Source of the DNA: Macrocystis pyrifera
Taxonomy: Eukaryota > Sar > Phaeophyceae > Laminariales > Laminariaceae
Assembly (NCBI GenBank): GCA_031763025.1
Contig: JASSKH010000027.1
Location: forward strand, 10,820,055-10,884,054
DNA: 64,000 nucleotides
Reading direction: 5' to 3'
In this document: positions 1 to 13,749 of the stretch, one piece after another
How the letters are laid out: each line of letters opens with the position of its first letter
How positions within the stretch are numbered: position 1 is the stretch's first letter
Notes under the pieces: model-generated
Database searches by the model: none
What the model saw: the letters and a program-made list of their open reading frames with translations, nothing else
Told to the model about the DNA's origin: nothing
Program-made: the position numbers and the translations under genes

Positions 1-3000
1 GCCAGACAGAGCTCAGAATAATGGTCGTGAGCTTGCAGGGCGCAACAACCATCCTCGACCATCTCGGCTCTACGGCTAGGTGCACTTTATTACGGTTCGT
101 TGTACTGACTGACTCACAGAGATGTTCCTGGATGGTCACTAGTGGAGGTGGATCAGCTACGGGCTTCGTGCTATTGCTCCCCGTCCGACGAAACTTCTCG
201 TAACGTGCGTCTACACGATATATGAGTACGTGCTGTAATGGGCCGACTTCCGAACAGGAACCAGTTACGATTGCTGTATACACACCTGGCATCAAGCACG
301 AAGCAATAATAGATGACTGTGAGACTACACCCTTATTTTCCTAGTACTCTACGCTAGTGAATACCGGGTATTTACTATATATAGAGAGGCTGCTTCATGC
401 ACCTACTTGCTACCATAGACGGCATTGTTACGGGTCAGTGACTCGGTAGGCGACTGGTTACCGCTGGTGCAGCAAAGTACCTACATATCAACACACAAGG
501 GTCGGAGCCGGCATTTTGTTTCAGGTTCGGGCGCACGCCCGAGGGCAAAATAACGGCCCAGAAAATTGATGTCCGTCGCACCTAGCAGAGCCTACAGGGG
601 GGGAAACTTGTTGTATTACGCATGCGCAGCCGTTCGAAGAAGGCACGTGTCGTTTTCACGTGAGAAGATGGGTTCGAGTCGATTGCGATGGCCTCGGCAC
701 CACGTACTATTCATTTTATTTGGACTCACACACGCCTTTCCTTCCAGGTTTGTCTACTGAGCAGGTCCCGCATGTTCCACCTTCCTTGTGTCGTGTGTTT
801 AGCTAGAAGAGCTCAGCTATTTAATCCATTTCGGGCTGCGAAGAAGGCCTTAGACAAGGGGGCTCGGCTCCTGCCTCGTCTGTGCCTATGTGCCTTCTAG
901 ACCCTGACTCTTTTTGTGGGCATAGTAGTTGACAAAATTGGCTGTAGGAGCTATGAGCAAAGCTGTAAGCTGGAGGTAGCACGCGATTAGATTTTGGGCG
1001 CAGGGGGTGATATCACAAGAGAAATTATCATAGGGCTCCTATGCCACCTCTAGTTTGGGCGCTGGGTACGTCGACAGCCCGGCCAAAATGCCCAGCCGGC
1101 ATTGGGAACCGCGCCAACAGCATCAAAATCGGCTGATTCAGCAGTTTACGTTCACACACCCCGCTCATGGGGTTAAATACACCCCACTTATAGCAGCCTT
1201 AGACACATACTGATGCAATGGCATAACCTGCTGGCATAGTTCCCTTTATGGCGCTAAACCGACCGAAAAAACACGAACGGCCCCGAACAAAGGTGTATCA
1301 TGGCTACGATACCATATGGGCAAACTGTGGGAAAATGACCAAAACCTGGTGCCATCGATCGCTTGTTTGGACGGGTGCCTTTCCGCAAAAGCGGGCACGA
1401 GAAAAAGAGAAACATCAAATAGGTCAGGCCTTAACGCCTCCCAAGTAATCTTAGATTTTTTTCGGCATTCTTCATCCTGGGCCTTTACAGGCCTTCCAGA
1501 GCAGTACACCACAACAACTGTTTACGATTTTTCGTTACGGTTCGGCTCGGTCGGGTTAGATTCGTTTCCGTCGAGCTGGTGTATATCACACCCCACCCGT
1601 CTTTGATGCCTTCCACGATAAAGGCCGTCATGACGGGTATCGTTGAATATTGTTGATGCGTATCCGCGTGAGGCTAGACCTTGGCCGCTTTTTTCGGTCT
1701 AGGATTCCTTGTGCCGTCCCTGTTCTCCATCTCAGAAGGGTCTGAGGCGCGGTCGTAAGTTCATACTTGTACGCTTCCAGTTTTATTACACTGCGCTACT
1801 GGATGCAAGTGTAGATTTAGGGAGCGCCGGACATACGATATATCGTCCACAACAGACCCATTACAAAAGTGCATGGCATCACGGGCGAGAGTTTGAGCCG
1901 TCACTCGTTTGCGACACACCGTTCTAACGTACTTTTCATACGCCCTGTGCCATCCCACCGTTCACAGTGTCTAGGAGCACGTCAAGCTCGGAGGAGAGCT
2001 TCCGGCCCCGCTGTTGACAGTGAACGTCCTGGGCACGGCTGACCTCACTCACGTTGCGGACGGTTTGCCTCAGATAGGTTTCTCGAACCTTGGGAGGGGG
2101 AGTCTCTGGACCTGAGGCCCTTGCGCCTTTTTTGCGTTGGCTAAACGGTCATTTTGACCATGGCGACACGACAGAATTTTTTGCCAAGTTATTTTGCCTT
2201 TTGGCGTGCTTCAATTTATTTTTTCCCCGGCGACCTTCGGGAATTTCGGGGGGGTGTTGCCGAGAGTGGCAGGCAGTAAGCGTGTTTTGGAATCAGGTGC
2301 CGGATACCGTGCTTGTACAAGAGGTAGCACGCGACAGCATGAACGAGCATTATTCCCCGGGCGGCTGGTGCCTACGTTGTATCCAGGAGCTTTGGCTACC
2401 GCTCCGAGTCCGGAATCGAGTTTCGATGCTCCCTAAAACAAGGCACCTGCCACAAATGGCATCCGTGTTTTGTGTTTTACCTCCACATTTAGCGGGGATT
2501 CGTTATTCCGCCTCGTGCGCGTTCGCAGCTGTTCCGGTGGCAGACCAGGGCAAAACGATGGTCAGACCGCGATGAATTCCAACACGTATACAGCGTTTTT
2601 CGCGTCTACCCTGTCGTAAAAACAGCTGGTTCTCGATGAACATCACCGGGACGAAGATTTTGCAGGTATCACTACCATTCGACCACCGACCCCTATTTAT
2701 GGAGAGGCCTGTTCCCACCACTTGCTCGCGCTGCTGTAATCCGTGAAAACTAGGGACGCGACCTAAACTCTTCGCGAGTATATTCATTCACCCCAAGAGG
2801 ATACTATAAGCACACGTTTATCAATGCGATCGGGTGTCTAAGCCCCAAGGCTAGGACACCTTGGCAATAACGGCAGCGCATGCCGACGATCGCAGGAGCG
2901 CATGATCCATTGCCGCCGTGGGGGAACAGCATTCCGCGCTCGAGTCGTTCGCGTACAAGTTGCCGCTCCCGTTCCGATCACTCGATTGGACACCAACAGG

Positions 3001-4199
3001 CGCGACTCCAGCAAACGCTCGTAGGATGGTAGCTCAGCAAACACAACATGGCGGGTATAACGGTGGCTATCGCACTCACACAGACCATGGACAGCAGCAG
3101 CCTGCGCCTAACCTAAATGAGCAGTCTCACCCTTTTTCTCCTTTAACTGTTGGCCGGCATGACGGTGTACCGCCCTCAGCTACCTCTTCCTCTAGCGCCC
3201 CCGCCGCTGGTATCTGTTACGACTCCCCATATACATCTGGTAACCAACCCGAACGCCAGCCAGTCTGGTATACCCCGGGCTCGTCATAACGGACGCACCT
3301 AGAGGGCACGGCACCTCTACCGCCAGCATTCCGGAGAAACCGCATATTTGACATATGTGCTTGTGTTCCGAGTTCCTCCAGCGCGCCACGACGACTTGCC
3401 ACGACTGCTGCGTATTCTTTCCGAGCGCTGCCCGGCGATGGCGGCACCCTTCCTCAACCTATAGTGACGCGGTCATACTTGCTCTGCCGGGAGCCGTCGG
3501 GCTCCTCCGCCGCCCCGCGCCACCCAACTCCGCCGCGCCATGCCACCGATCCAGGTTGTGCGCCGTGCATCGAGGAGCTCGGCCTTCCGTTGAAGCTCGC
3601 TGCTGCGCAAAAATCATCGAGATCACGGCAAGGGCACCGCCCCTGCCGATCCTTCGTTTTGCGTTACGTCGACGCTCGTTTGCACGTCTAATAATAGCTT
3701 CAATGGTATACATCTCGCGGTGGGAGTTTACGCTTCGAACGTCCATTTTCCCTTTGCCAAGTCGCCACGCGTCCCAGAGCAGATTCTCATGGCCCACACC
3801 CGTACGATGCACCACCCACTCCCTCGCATACGACCACGCAGTGACGAGTGGTTGAAGTAAGCACTAGACCGTCACCGACTCCCGGATCCCCCTTTAGCGC
3901 TCGCTTCGGTGTTTCCTCGAAAAAATTGCACGCGTTCTACCTTTCTCTTGTCCAAAGGTATTTGGGCAGGCGTAGCTATCCCGTAGACATTGTCGGACAC
4001 GCCTATAGGGTTGACCTCTTCTCCCGTGGGAATTTATTTGCCACCTGTCCGAGACTTGTTCTCGAATTCGACTGTTGGATCAGGTGGTCAGCGTTCATCT
4101 ACGTGCACACTGCCCTACGTGCAGCTCCTTACAGCTGACACGGCTTGCAGTGGTGCGGAAGCGCCCGACACTGCCCGTCGAGCTAGTGCCGTCGAGCTG

Positions 4200-4635
4200 G
4201 CGGCGACTTCACAATCTCAGGGTAGATTCGCTGGACTGCAAACGACTGCCATTTCGCGGGTTATTCGCATATCTCGTCAAGGAGAAGCAACTCAGAGCTC
4301 CACCAGAACACGTTCTGGCAACTGCCCCTCTCAGCAGGGAATCGGGACAGCGGACCTGCCTCAGTCATCGGCGTTTCAGTGTCCCCGGAGGGCCGCGTTG
4401 TACGCTCCCTGCTTTTCGCCCACTTGCGACGGAGTTTCCAGGTCAGGTTTCGTGGGAGTAGACTTGCTTCACTCGCCGGCGGCTCAGTGTCTCCAGATGG
4501 ATGCGCCATACGCCGCTATTTTAGGCAGCTTGCAACGACACCTCTCAGCAGGAAATCATGGGCTCGGGCCTTTCTCACGAGTCGGCATTTCCATGTCCTC
4601 GAGGAGCTACGCTGCACGTCCCCCGGTTCTTCAAG
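4200..4635. repeat. Decayed tandem repeat, about 107-bp unit, about four copies
   Basis: Units starting near 4200, 4315, 4424 and 4529 can be aligned by eye. The best pair is 4315-4408 against 4528-4621, both holding CCTCTCAGCAGG followed by a CAGTGTC or CATGTCC block. The unit length is not a multiple of three and other indels are visible, so I do not read it as a protein repeat. Divergence is high, which suggests an old duplication. Confidence 0.5.
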
Positions 4636-7586
4636 TGTTAGTTAGGCTCCATGGACGCCGATTTCGTAGGTCACTCTATCTTTTCCGCGGGCGCACGCCC
4701 GAACGCGTGTCAAGTGTCGGCTTTGACCCCCACATGCTCATGCCGCGAGACCTGAAGCAGATTAGCTCTCGATTTTTGGTTGACCTGTCGAGGTACCGCA
4801 AATCGGTGTTTCCAAAACGAACATGACCGATTACCTCACTTCTCGAACAGCGTGTGATACATACGTTTTTATGCCCCCTATAGAGATAATCGTTCACATA
4901 ATTGTCACCGGACTCTCCGTTCCTCCCGTCTTGGTCTTCACCGATGATGATGCGGTCACGGACAGCTCTAGTCTTTATCGGGTGTACTGTGACTTTAGCA
5001 ATGATGTGCTTGGCATGGGCAAGAACAATCCGATAGCTCCGTGGGACGCATTGCCTACGTCAGCCGCGCTATCCTCGGCTTGGAACGACACTGAACTCCG
5101 CTCGCTCCGGAAGACGGCAGCAGTGTATGGGCCTTTGAACGTGTTTGAGTCTGCCTTCGGGGCACCGACTTCCTCGCATTTTCGGATCGCAAGGCACTGC
5201 TGATACATTCTGGCAAAGGCGGTAGCCACAACGCACGCTCGGACCGCAAGGGTAGCTCTAAAGAAAAATGCCATTTTCCTGTCCTGACCGCTACAACAGT
5301 CCATCGAGCACGACCTCAGCGAGGCTAGTTGACTCATCCCAGTGGACGACGGGGCAACATGGCTCAAGTTCCCTACCGCCTATGAACTTGCTCGTCTCCG
5401 GCTCCCACCGTCGGCTTGGGTGACCCACTGTCCCACCCCGAGAGTGCCGTTCAAGATGGCCTGCCGTTCGCCACTTTTGAGTTCCGTGGTTTTCGCGAAC
5501 ACGGACCATGTATGAGGCCGGACGACCTTTCTGGTCCTTAGGGGAGATCCGTTTCTAGTGCTTCAGTTTTTTATCACGACCAGTGATCGCCGTCCTGGTC
5601 AGGCACTCTGGTCGCCACCGACACCGCCTTCGTTTCGTTTCGGTTTGTGCCGTGCTCTCGATGGGCCGCACGGGATGCGTAGAAGCTCTCACTGATGCGG
5701 TAGACATCATCCGGCGTCGTCCTCCTTTACTAATGAGTACTACGCAGGCTGCCGGGCTCTGCCGTGACCTTTGACCTCGCCCGATCGGGCAAGCCGTCGT
5801 TTACTGCGAGACGGATATAATTGTGAAAGACACCGCAAGATAACAGGGGGGCTAGACCCTAAGCTTTGCACAACCAGCTTTACCCCCCTAGCCCTCCGCG
5901 ACGCATTGTACGTTAGGGGTGACACTTTTGGGACAAACAATTTCTAGCCAAACGGGCTCTTCCCCGACTGAAGAATCACCCGATTTTGTTTTTTTCAGTA
6001 TTTTTCTTGCAGACGTGGGCCTCGAAGGACAGTTTTCGGGGTGAGATGTAGAGCTACTCAAGTGAGGATCCTCAGAAAATTATCAGAAAATTTCTGCCTC
6101 ACCGTGGCATCCTTCCTGATCGTGACCGTATTTTCACTCGGAGGCTCCAACGAACAGCGGCCGCTACATGCGCTGTGCACATCGCTTTTGAATACGCCTG
6201 CGGACCCGAGGGGGGCCGTAGTTTGCCGCTTCGATGGGCCGGCACCTCGCCGCGTATTCTGCATCACCCTCGATACCTTTTCGCCGTCCACATCGTGCTC
6301 CCACGCCTGTCACGACGATGCTCAGTTCGTTCAACCGCGACAACGCCGAGCCATAGTGAGTTTGTAGTCAAGTTTTGAGCTCACCTAAGCGTTTTCGTAC
6401 TTTGTAGTTCGTTAGTCACATGGGTTCTTCTCTTTTTTCTTGGTCCGACCGAACCCCCTTCCGTTTATCACCGGGGGTGACATGGGAATCTGGCCGCTCA
6501 TAGTGATTTAGTACTAGATCATCGTGTAATTCCGTTCCGTCTTTTTGGACGATGCCATTCGCCCCCCTCCTTTTTTCCCTCTAAGCTGGGGGTGCGGTGT
6601 TAGCCTCAGCGTTTGGCTCATAGTTTTCGAATTCTTACGTGTTGGCTGCCTTTCCTTTGTCCTTCGTAGTCTTGAGAGCCTCGCAGGTTAGAGATTTCTA
6701 AAAATAGGTTTTAATAAGGAGCTGCAAGTTTCGATTAATATTGTTCTGAGTTAATGATTCGCCGAACCGCTGTTTCCTCGAGTCTTCAACATTTCTGCGT
6801 GTACGGCGGATGAGGGTGGTCTGCGTAGGGTTCGGTATTACCGGGAATACGCCTGAAGGTCCGGGGTTCGGAATGCTGCACGAGAAGGGGTGACGTATTC
6901 CCTGTAAGACCTATTCGAAGATGGGAAGCAGGAGGAGTAGGGTGACGAGTGACGGAGACAGCCAGGCTCGCTGCCGGAGGGTAACAACATTTCACCAAAG
7001 CCCTGTCAAGTATTTGATACGTAACGTAGCGCCGCTTTTCGAACTAAACACGAGCGGTCGTGAGCGATAAGGCGAGACCTTCAAACCTTGAAAGAGATAG
7101 CTGGCATCATATAACTTACAAGCGGGCTTCGCCGTGGCGAGCATACGCCCGTCTTCGGCTCTTTGCGTGCCCATATGGTCAAGGTTGTTGCCGAATCGAG
7201 GCCGTAAATGCGACAGTACCGCCAAGTGGTGCGTCCAGAAACTTCCGATGGTTGAGTCAGGTTGGGCAGAGGAATAACGAGAATACCCTACACCCTGCGC
7301 AAAAAGTTTCAAGTATTAACAACCTGAAAGCGTCACGGAGCTGCGTGTCCTGATGGATACGATACAACTGTACAGTAGTACGGTGGATCCGAGGTCGATG
7401 TACTACTCAGTCGCGCCAATGCCAATAAGCTTACATCTGGTATCATCGCAGCTCTGATGCTCTGATTGATTGTCATGCACTCATATCATACGCCAGTCTC
7501 TTCGATATTCTTTTTTATGGCGGTTTCACATGCGACCTACTGTAATTTGGGAAATACCCTCGGGCGCCATCCGCGGATGGATGTTT

Positions 7587-7618
7587 TTTTTTCAGGTGGC
7601 TTGGCCAACCTGAAAAAA
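7587..7618. other. Small perfect hairpin with T-run and A-run ends
   Basis: TTTTTTCAGGT at 7587-7597 pairs with ACCTGAAAAAA at 7608-7618 around a 10-base loop. It resembles a terminator-like stem, but no gene lies nearby and its role is unknown. It could be chance or a small foldback remnant. Confidence 0.4.
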
Positions 7619-10068
7619 TATATTCATAAAAAACTGATTTGAGGGATCGTCCCGAAACGCCCAAAACCGTCGTAAAAAAAAGATGAAAAAAAAAATACTT
7701 TTCGGATTGCCTTGAAAAAACAAAATCACCGCATTCCTGACTTTGCTCCTCATTGTACCTCTCGCTAATCGACTCGGCTTGACCGATTTGGTGGGGGTAA
7801 AACTCTAGAAGGAAACGATCAGAGCAAAGGTGGGGTGGGCAGAGGCTCGACAATGAGTAAAGCTCCGGCTGGCCTGGCGCTGGCAGCTGATCCGGCGCGG
7901 GCGCCGATCGCGAAGCCCGGCAGCTGCGAGCGAACTGAGCGTGTGGGTCCGAAAGAGTTTGTCGTAAGGCACGAGTGCAGGCCCGTCCGGCGAGGGCTCA
8001 AGTTGACCACCGCCCGCGTTAGTGGTGATGCGAGGCCCAAAAAGGCAGAGTTGCGCGAGCGAAGACGGTCTTCATCTACAACAACGAAGAAACTTTGATA
8101 TCGGAAAGTGCAGAGATGGTGCAGGATATGCGTCCTGCCATCGCTCATATTTCGTTGTGCCGAAATACGAGCGGTGCCACGCGCGCAGGATGTGCCCGGG
8201 TCTCGTACCGAAGATTGAAATGTGCAGGGTGCAGGAGAAGGTTGTAATGGACGCCCTGGGGTTGGGGGTCGAGGGCGCGAAACCTATCAAATTTCAACCC
8301 GGCGTTCAGAATGCGTCGTGAAAAGGTTTCTGCGGGGCGCAGTGGGTGAAAAACGCGTAACAAGGCTGAGAGATTGAACAGTTTGTGGAGTTCGCTTTGG
8401 GGTCGACGTGTTGTACTTTTTTTAGTTTTTGGTTAAAATTACGAGCAGGTGTGTGTAGCTAGGTGAGGCCGGAGCACACCAACACAACTGAGTACGAAAG
8501 ATCTGACCATGGATTAGTGATCCCCACCCTAAAATCAACCCACCCTAAATTTTTCACCTCGACCCAAGTTTTTGTTTTAGCGGGGACATTTTGGGACCGT
8601 CCCCGCTTTTCTGCGTTTTGGCGATTTTCTAACCAGGATCCTGTAAAAACCGTTGAAACCCGGGCGTACCCTGTCGTTTTTTTTTTTGTACTTTTTTGAA
8701 TTTCAATAACCTAGTGTCTGAAGCAACCCGAGAAAAAAAAAGTTCTTTGCAGGGGATTTTTAATATCCATCCCCCCCTTCCAGCCATTTTTGAACATGTA
8801 AACCGCGGATGGTGCCCTGGGCGAAATAGAGACCTCCCGATATAGACCCTGCCGCAAAAGCTTTAGCAGACCACAGTGAAAGAAGGTGCGTGTGACCCTG
8901 GAAACCCCGCGCAGCTCACTAGGCGAAAATATCCGTTGTCTCGCTGTATCGTACAGGTGGGACAACATCGAATGCAGGACAACGGCGGCAGAAATGAGTT
9001 GTTGCGAGCTCGTAAAATACAGCTGGTTGGTGAAAAATGGAAGTGCGCTCCCATTGTGGGAGATAAACATTTGGAAGTAGCGTCAAATTTAGGTACATCT
9101 GCAATGCAGTAGCAAAGGGGTTGAGCGCGATATTTTCCGAAGATATGCGGCACAAAAGCACACGACAGACGGAGTTTTTTTTTTTTCCCGAGCTCGTATT
9201 CTTACTATTAATGGTTGAGGAAAATGGAGCTCTCTCCGAGGCCGATGGATGTTTTGTACAATACGTCTACGTACGCGCGCATGGAAGGGTGTGCACAGAC
9301 AGTCATCATTCACAAACATGCTGGAGAGCTCCCCACCATAGACAAAAAAAAGAGTGGATTTCTAGGGTTACCAGCTCTGACCTTCGAACGTCGCGAAGCG
9401 GCACCTGCTTCCGTTTGGGAGACACTTGGCGTAGGATAGCGGGGTCAACGGTCGCGACGTTACGCAGAGGGTTTCGCTCGCTATCGCCAGCAGGCTGGGC
9501 AGATGCCATCTTTTACAATAAGTGAGACACTCCACTATCACACGGGAGACGGAGTACCGGTGTTCGATTCCTTCGAGTCGAATTTCGAGCGGCATCTTGA
9601 GAGCGTCCGAATAACATCAACGCTTTCTCAGGGGCAGTTTTCCCGAACAATGTTCCTCAGGCGTATACGGCGTGCGTACTGTCGGAAGTAGATAGCGTCA
9701 TAACGAGGGGGTGCCTCATCCGGTAGGCAGAAGTGAAGGCACCCCAGGACCCCTCGCGCCCTCGACCTGATGCTTCGTCAGTCGATTCGTCCAAGCTGAG
9801 GCGCAAAATTATCCATGGCCGCCTGTAGCGCCGGCTGCAGACAAGTGCTGTCCACTACGAACATAGTTATTAATATTAATAGTGACCCGAGCAGCCGGTG
9901 TCGGCAATATGGGTTTGTGTTAACTATCTTCGGGTGATAGATCAGGTCTTAATCATGCCTTACCACAGGTGAAAAACGCGGAGATCTCCCAGATTGGTGG
10001 CCCAGACGCACATCAACCCAAGGAGACACTCGTTTCGTGTTATCCCCTATATATAGCAGGTTTGCGTA

Positions 10069-10797
10069 CAGTTAAGGCCCGCCACTAAGAAATATGCCAG
10101 TAGGAAATTGAGCCTCAGCCTTGCACGAAAACTCAGGAATTCGGTGTAAGAAATGCAGCTTAGACTGACCGACAAGAGGTAGGAAATATCAGCATAAGAA
10201 ATAGCGGCGAATGGTGTCCTCACCAGATAAGAAACGAAGCTGAATCGGAAACGCCGAAAGGAAGAATAAGCGTGGATTGCTGCAGAACTTTTTTTTTTTT
10301 TTTTTAATCCTCCGGTGGATTGGTAAAAATAAAGCCTAAGCTCACCACACTTCCACGTTTACAAAATGTAGGTGTGCAACACCCCAGGACTCCTCCCTCT
10401 CGGTGTGGAGGTTGCTGGTTAGGTTTTCCTCCATTTTTTTTGTTCCTTTTTTTCCTTTTTTTTCAAAAATCTTCCAACCAGATATGCAGTCCCCTGGTGG
10501 CGGCAACATCAATATGAAACATGATTCTCGCTGAGCAGTGAAAAACGGACCCAACAATTACTGTTTTTTTAGATGTAACTTGGCCAAGAATTTGCCTTTG
10601 AAGAAATGCAGCGGTTGACAAGAGCCCAAAAACTATTAAATTCGGCGTTCAAGAAAAAACACAACCGTTCAAGAGAACCCAGATAAATAGGAAACGTCCG
10701 TGCAAGAAATGTTTGGCTTACAGCTGCATTGTGCCTACAAAATAGGGCACTGAGCCTCAGCGCTAAACTGACGTTTCTTAATAGCGGGCCTTAACTG
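10069..10797. mobile_element. 729-bp miniature DNA transposon with TA target duplication (Tc1/mariner-like)
   Basis: The two ends are inverted repeats of about 24 bp, beginning CAGTTAAGGCCCGC on both sides and continuing to TAAGAAA with two mismatches. Each end is bordered by TA (10067-10068 and 10798-10799), the classic target of the Tc1/mariner/pogo superfamily, whose ends often begin CAGT. The interior has no coding capacity. It is peppered with the short direct motif AAGAAA, and holds a 17-base T run near 10289. It is probably a non-autonomous deletion derivative, and it lies just upstream of the DIRS-type element. The superfamily call rests on target and end bases only. Confidence 0.75.
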
Positions 10798-11119
10798 TAA
10801 GCCACCCGGACTCTCTACGGCGTCACTGTGGTATGTAGGGAAATCGCCGGGTTAGGTCAGAGGATGATCGGGGCTACTCCACACCATCACGCCGAGGAAA
10901 GAAAGCGGGGTCTCGCATCATGTAACTTCCCGTAGGGAGGTGGAGTTTGTGGAGGCGTTTGGAATTCGAAGAAGTTGGGCAGAATCGTGAGACGAGGCGA
11001 GATCAGACGTCAGTTGAAAGCGTCTAGCCACCAGAGCTGCTTGGTCTTAGACGGCCACTGCGGCAACGAGAAATCGTAGCAGTAGTGGGCCCAGACAATT
11101 GATCGACTTTCTTCTCCGC

Positions 11120-12720
11120 ATTGGCAGACCGGCCCTCTCTCCCAGCAGGAGATGAGGATCTCCCGCTTGATGTGGTGGGAGGCGCGGACGCCCCGCTCCA
11201 CGTGGGTGGTGAGCAAGGGGAAGGAGCTGGCCTGCCTGGGCCCGGAGCACTTGCTGGAGGCATCGGCCAAGGCGGAGTCGCGGGCATTGGCCCGGGCCTT
11301 CCCGCAGCAGTAGCCGATCCCGCCATGATGGCGATGCTACAACATTTGTTGGCGAGCAACTACGCGATCGCGGCTCGGTTGACATGCCTAGAAAACACCC
11401 AGGCTCACCCGCAGCAGCAGGAGCCACAGCAGCAGCAGCAGCCACAGGAAATTCAACCACTACAGCAGGTGGCCCAACCCCCTGGGGGCGCTATCGCTGG
11501 CGGCCTGTTGGCCTCGTGGGCCGGCGGGGCCATGGGAGGTCAGCTGCTACCAGCTTCGCATACCGCAAACCAGCAGGCTGCGATCTCCGCGGGCGTCAAA
11601 GCGACCGCAAAGCAGGCAGCCGACCAATGGGACGCACCGGAAGATCCTAAGTTTTCATAGCGGAGGTTTCAACATGCAAGAGGTGGTAACCCGTCCACTC
11701 CTTCTCATGGCGCTCAACGAGGTGGCCTACGTCTCCGACGCCGTCACATAGCAGCTTCGATCCCTGTCGGAATTCGCGGTTGAAGCTTTTTACCTTCCTC
11801 TGCCAGCCGGGCAGGAGCCGGTGGACATGCCTGCCGAAGTACTTCTCCACGTTCGTTGCAGCGTTCATGGCGACTCTCGAGTACGGCATGGAGGGAGCGC
11901 AGGCGGTATGCAGGAACAGGGTGCGCACAGTGCGGGAGGAGCTCGAGCATCTACAAAAATCAGTGGAGGTCTACCTGCGTAGGCACTATAAAACACTCCT
12001 GGACCACAAGGACAAGGTCCGCGAGGTGCTTATCACAGCCCTGAATGTCGGTCTGCAGGTGGGGATGATCGACCTCGCGAAGCAGAGTGGCGTCCTGCAC
12101 CGGAAGCACAAATACGCAGCTCCCCCGGCCGGCACAGGCGTCCCTACGGCCCCTCTGGCTTTTACGCGGCTTAGAGAGCTGGTAGAGGAAGGCGTTGGAT
12201 CCAGTCTCACGGAGCGTCAGAGTTTCTGGACGCAGGCGCCTGAAAAATCAGGCTCCAAGAGGAAGGGAGCCCCCAACGCGGGAGGGCAGCGGAGTGCCCA
12301 AACGCAAGCCCGGGCCGGCGCCAGAGGAGGAGGCGGGTCCACGTTCGAGGCTCGCATGCTGGAGCGGGGGACTCCGCCTGGCGTGAGCGATTTTGCTTGG
12401 TGCGGCGACCCGTGCCCGCGGGTAAACTGCACGTTTTCCCTCCTCTTACCCGCCGGAAAAGGTCCGTCGGTCGCCGCGTCGCAGCTGCAGCTCCAAGCAC
12501 TGCCGCCGCCGCCGCCGCCACCACCACCGCCGCCCCCGGCGCTGCTGCACCAGCCGCCGCAGTGTCAGGCGGCCGCTGCAGCCGGCGGGAGAACGGCGGC
12601 AGGAGAGGGGGAGGCGTCACGGCAGCCGAGCGTCGCACGGTTCAGCAGAAACCACGTGGTCGGCGGCCGGGGTGGTGCGTCCGCCGGGGGTGGAGCGGGC
12701 CGGGGGAATGGCAGGATCTG
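11120..12720 (+). pseudogene. Gag-like region of the DIRS-type element
   Basis: This is the first coding part of the fossil. It is rich in Gln, Ala, Gly and Pro, including a Gln-rich stretch and a long proline run near the end, with a helical, charged middle section around 11.85-12.1 kb. I see no zinc knuckle. The gag assignment is by position and composition, since DIRS gag proteins are poorly conserved. Confidence 0.5.
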
Positions 12721-13214
12721 ATAATACGGGCTCTGCCATTCGGCAGGGCCGACCGAAGGGGGGGCAGGGGCGACCGGAGAATGGATAGTTTTCGGAGACG
12801 CCAGGTGGGAATTCTCCATGCACGCACTCCCGGGTCGGTGTCGCCGGCCCTGTTTCACGGTGAGAGTCAGGTACCGAAAAACAGAATAAGTGAACCAAGC
12901 AGCAGATCATTTGAGACAGCGCCTCGGCAATAGACCGTAAGGCAAGAAGAAAAAAAGATAAACGCAGGAGCTCAGGGTTGCAGCAAGCCAGCCCACTCGT
13001 CCCATTCACCCTCGCATGACCGACACACGCACCCTCCCACCCCCCGCCGCAATGCGCACGCACACGGATCCCTATCGCCAGCCAAGTCGTTCCACTCAGC
13101 TTTGCAAAAACCACACGCCCAATCCCCCGCGAAAAAAAAACACTGAGACATATCAGACGCGCACGCATCAGCGAAAAACCAGAAGAAGGGAGTACTTGAT
13201 AAAAGGGACATTCA

Positions 13215-13480
13215 GCCTGAACAGAGGGCCAGATTACCCCACTTTTCTGCGAATCGGGACAGTACCGAGGTTGCGGAAGGTTCAGTACAGCAGGCTTGGT
13301 GTGGGCAGAGGGCCAGATTACCCCCTCCCGACGGAAACCGAGACAGTATCGGCTACGCGGAAGACTCACACCACAGCACAGAACAGCTTGAGCAGAGGGC
13401 CAGATTGCCCCACTTTCACGCGAGTCGATACAGTGTCGATCCCGCAGAAGGCTCAAATCAGGAGGGCCGTCCACCCGTTC
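13215..13480. repeat. Three diverged tandem units of about 85 bp inside the DIRS-type element
   Basis: Units anchored on CAGAGGGCCAGATT start at about 13222, 13306 and 13393 and differ by substitutions and small indels. They lie between the gag-like and reverse transcriptase regions, where no protein is recognisable. They may be part of the element or a later expansion. Confidence 0.6.
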
Positions 13481-13749
13481 AGTACAGAGAAATCTCCACA
13501 CCAGCACAGTCGTCACACATAGCCTGGTAGAGAGAGCAAGGGCAAGCCCAGCCACCCTTGCAGCAGTTAGTTGAAACAGCGCTCGTTGCGGTCGACGCGC
13601 GGGAGAGTAGCGGGTTAGCACGCTCACGGCTTCCCAATGGGGAGTCGCTCAGTCGAAAACGATCAGAATGCATGATACAACAATAGCACGCAAAAAGAGA
13701 AAAACTCGGAAAGGATGATCTTGACGCGCGAGAAAGAGATGAACTGCTT

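Larger units (their letters stand above)
1..10066. other. 10 kb without a recognisable gene
   Basis: I recognise no gene, RNA or mobile element here. The longest open frames are 278 codons at 3990-4826 (+) and 161 codons at 2090-2575 (+). Neither shows a family motif, a credible start context or convincing splice sites, and overlapping frames of similar length exist on both strands, as expected in GC-moderate noncoding DNA. The stretch holds a decayed tandem repeat near 4.2-4.6 kb, a small hairpin at 7587-7618 flanked by T and A runs, and two copies of the self-complementary string GGGCGCACGCCC (about 529 and 4690). It could be an old, decayed insertion, but nothing visible names it. Confidence 0.6.

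Noticed and set aside
2090-2575. 161-codon open frame
   Set aside because: No motif, no plausible promoter or splice signals, and similar random frames surround it.
3990-4826. 278-codon open frame in the left 10 kb
   Set aside because: It spans the decayed tandem repeat. The repeat does not keep frame and no domain is recognisable.
12617-13627. 336-codon minus-strand open frame
   Set aside because: It lies antisense to the gag-like region and the tandem spacer of the DIRS-type element. It has no family motif, and its repeats mirror the 85-bp units.
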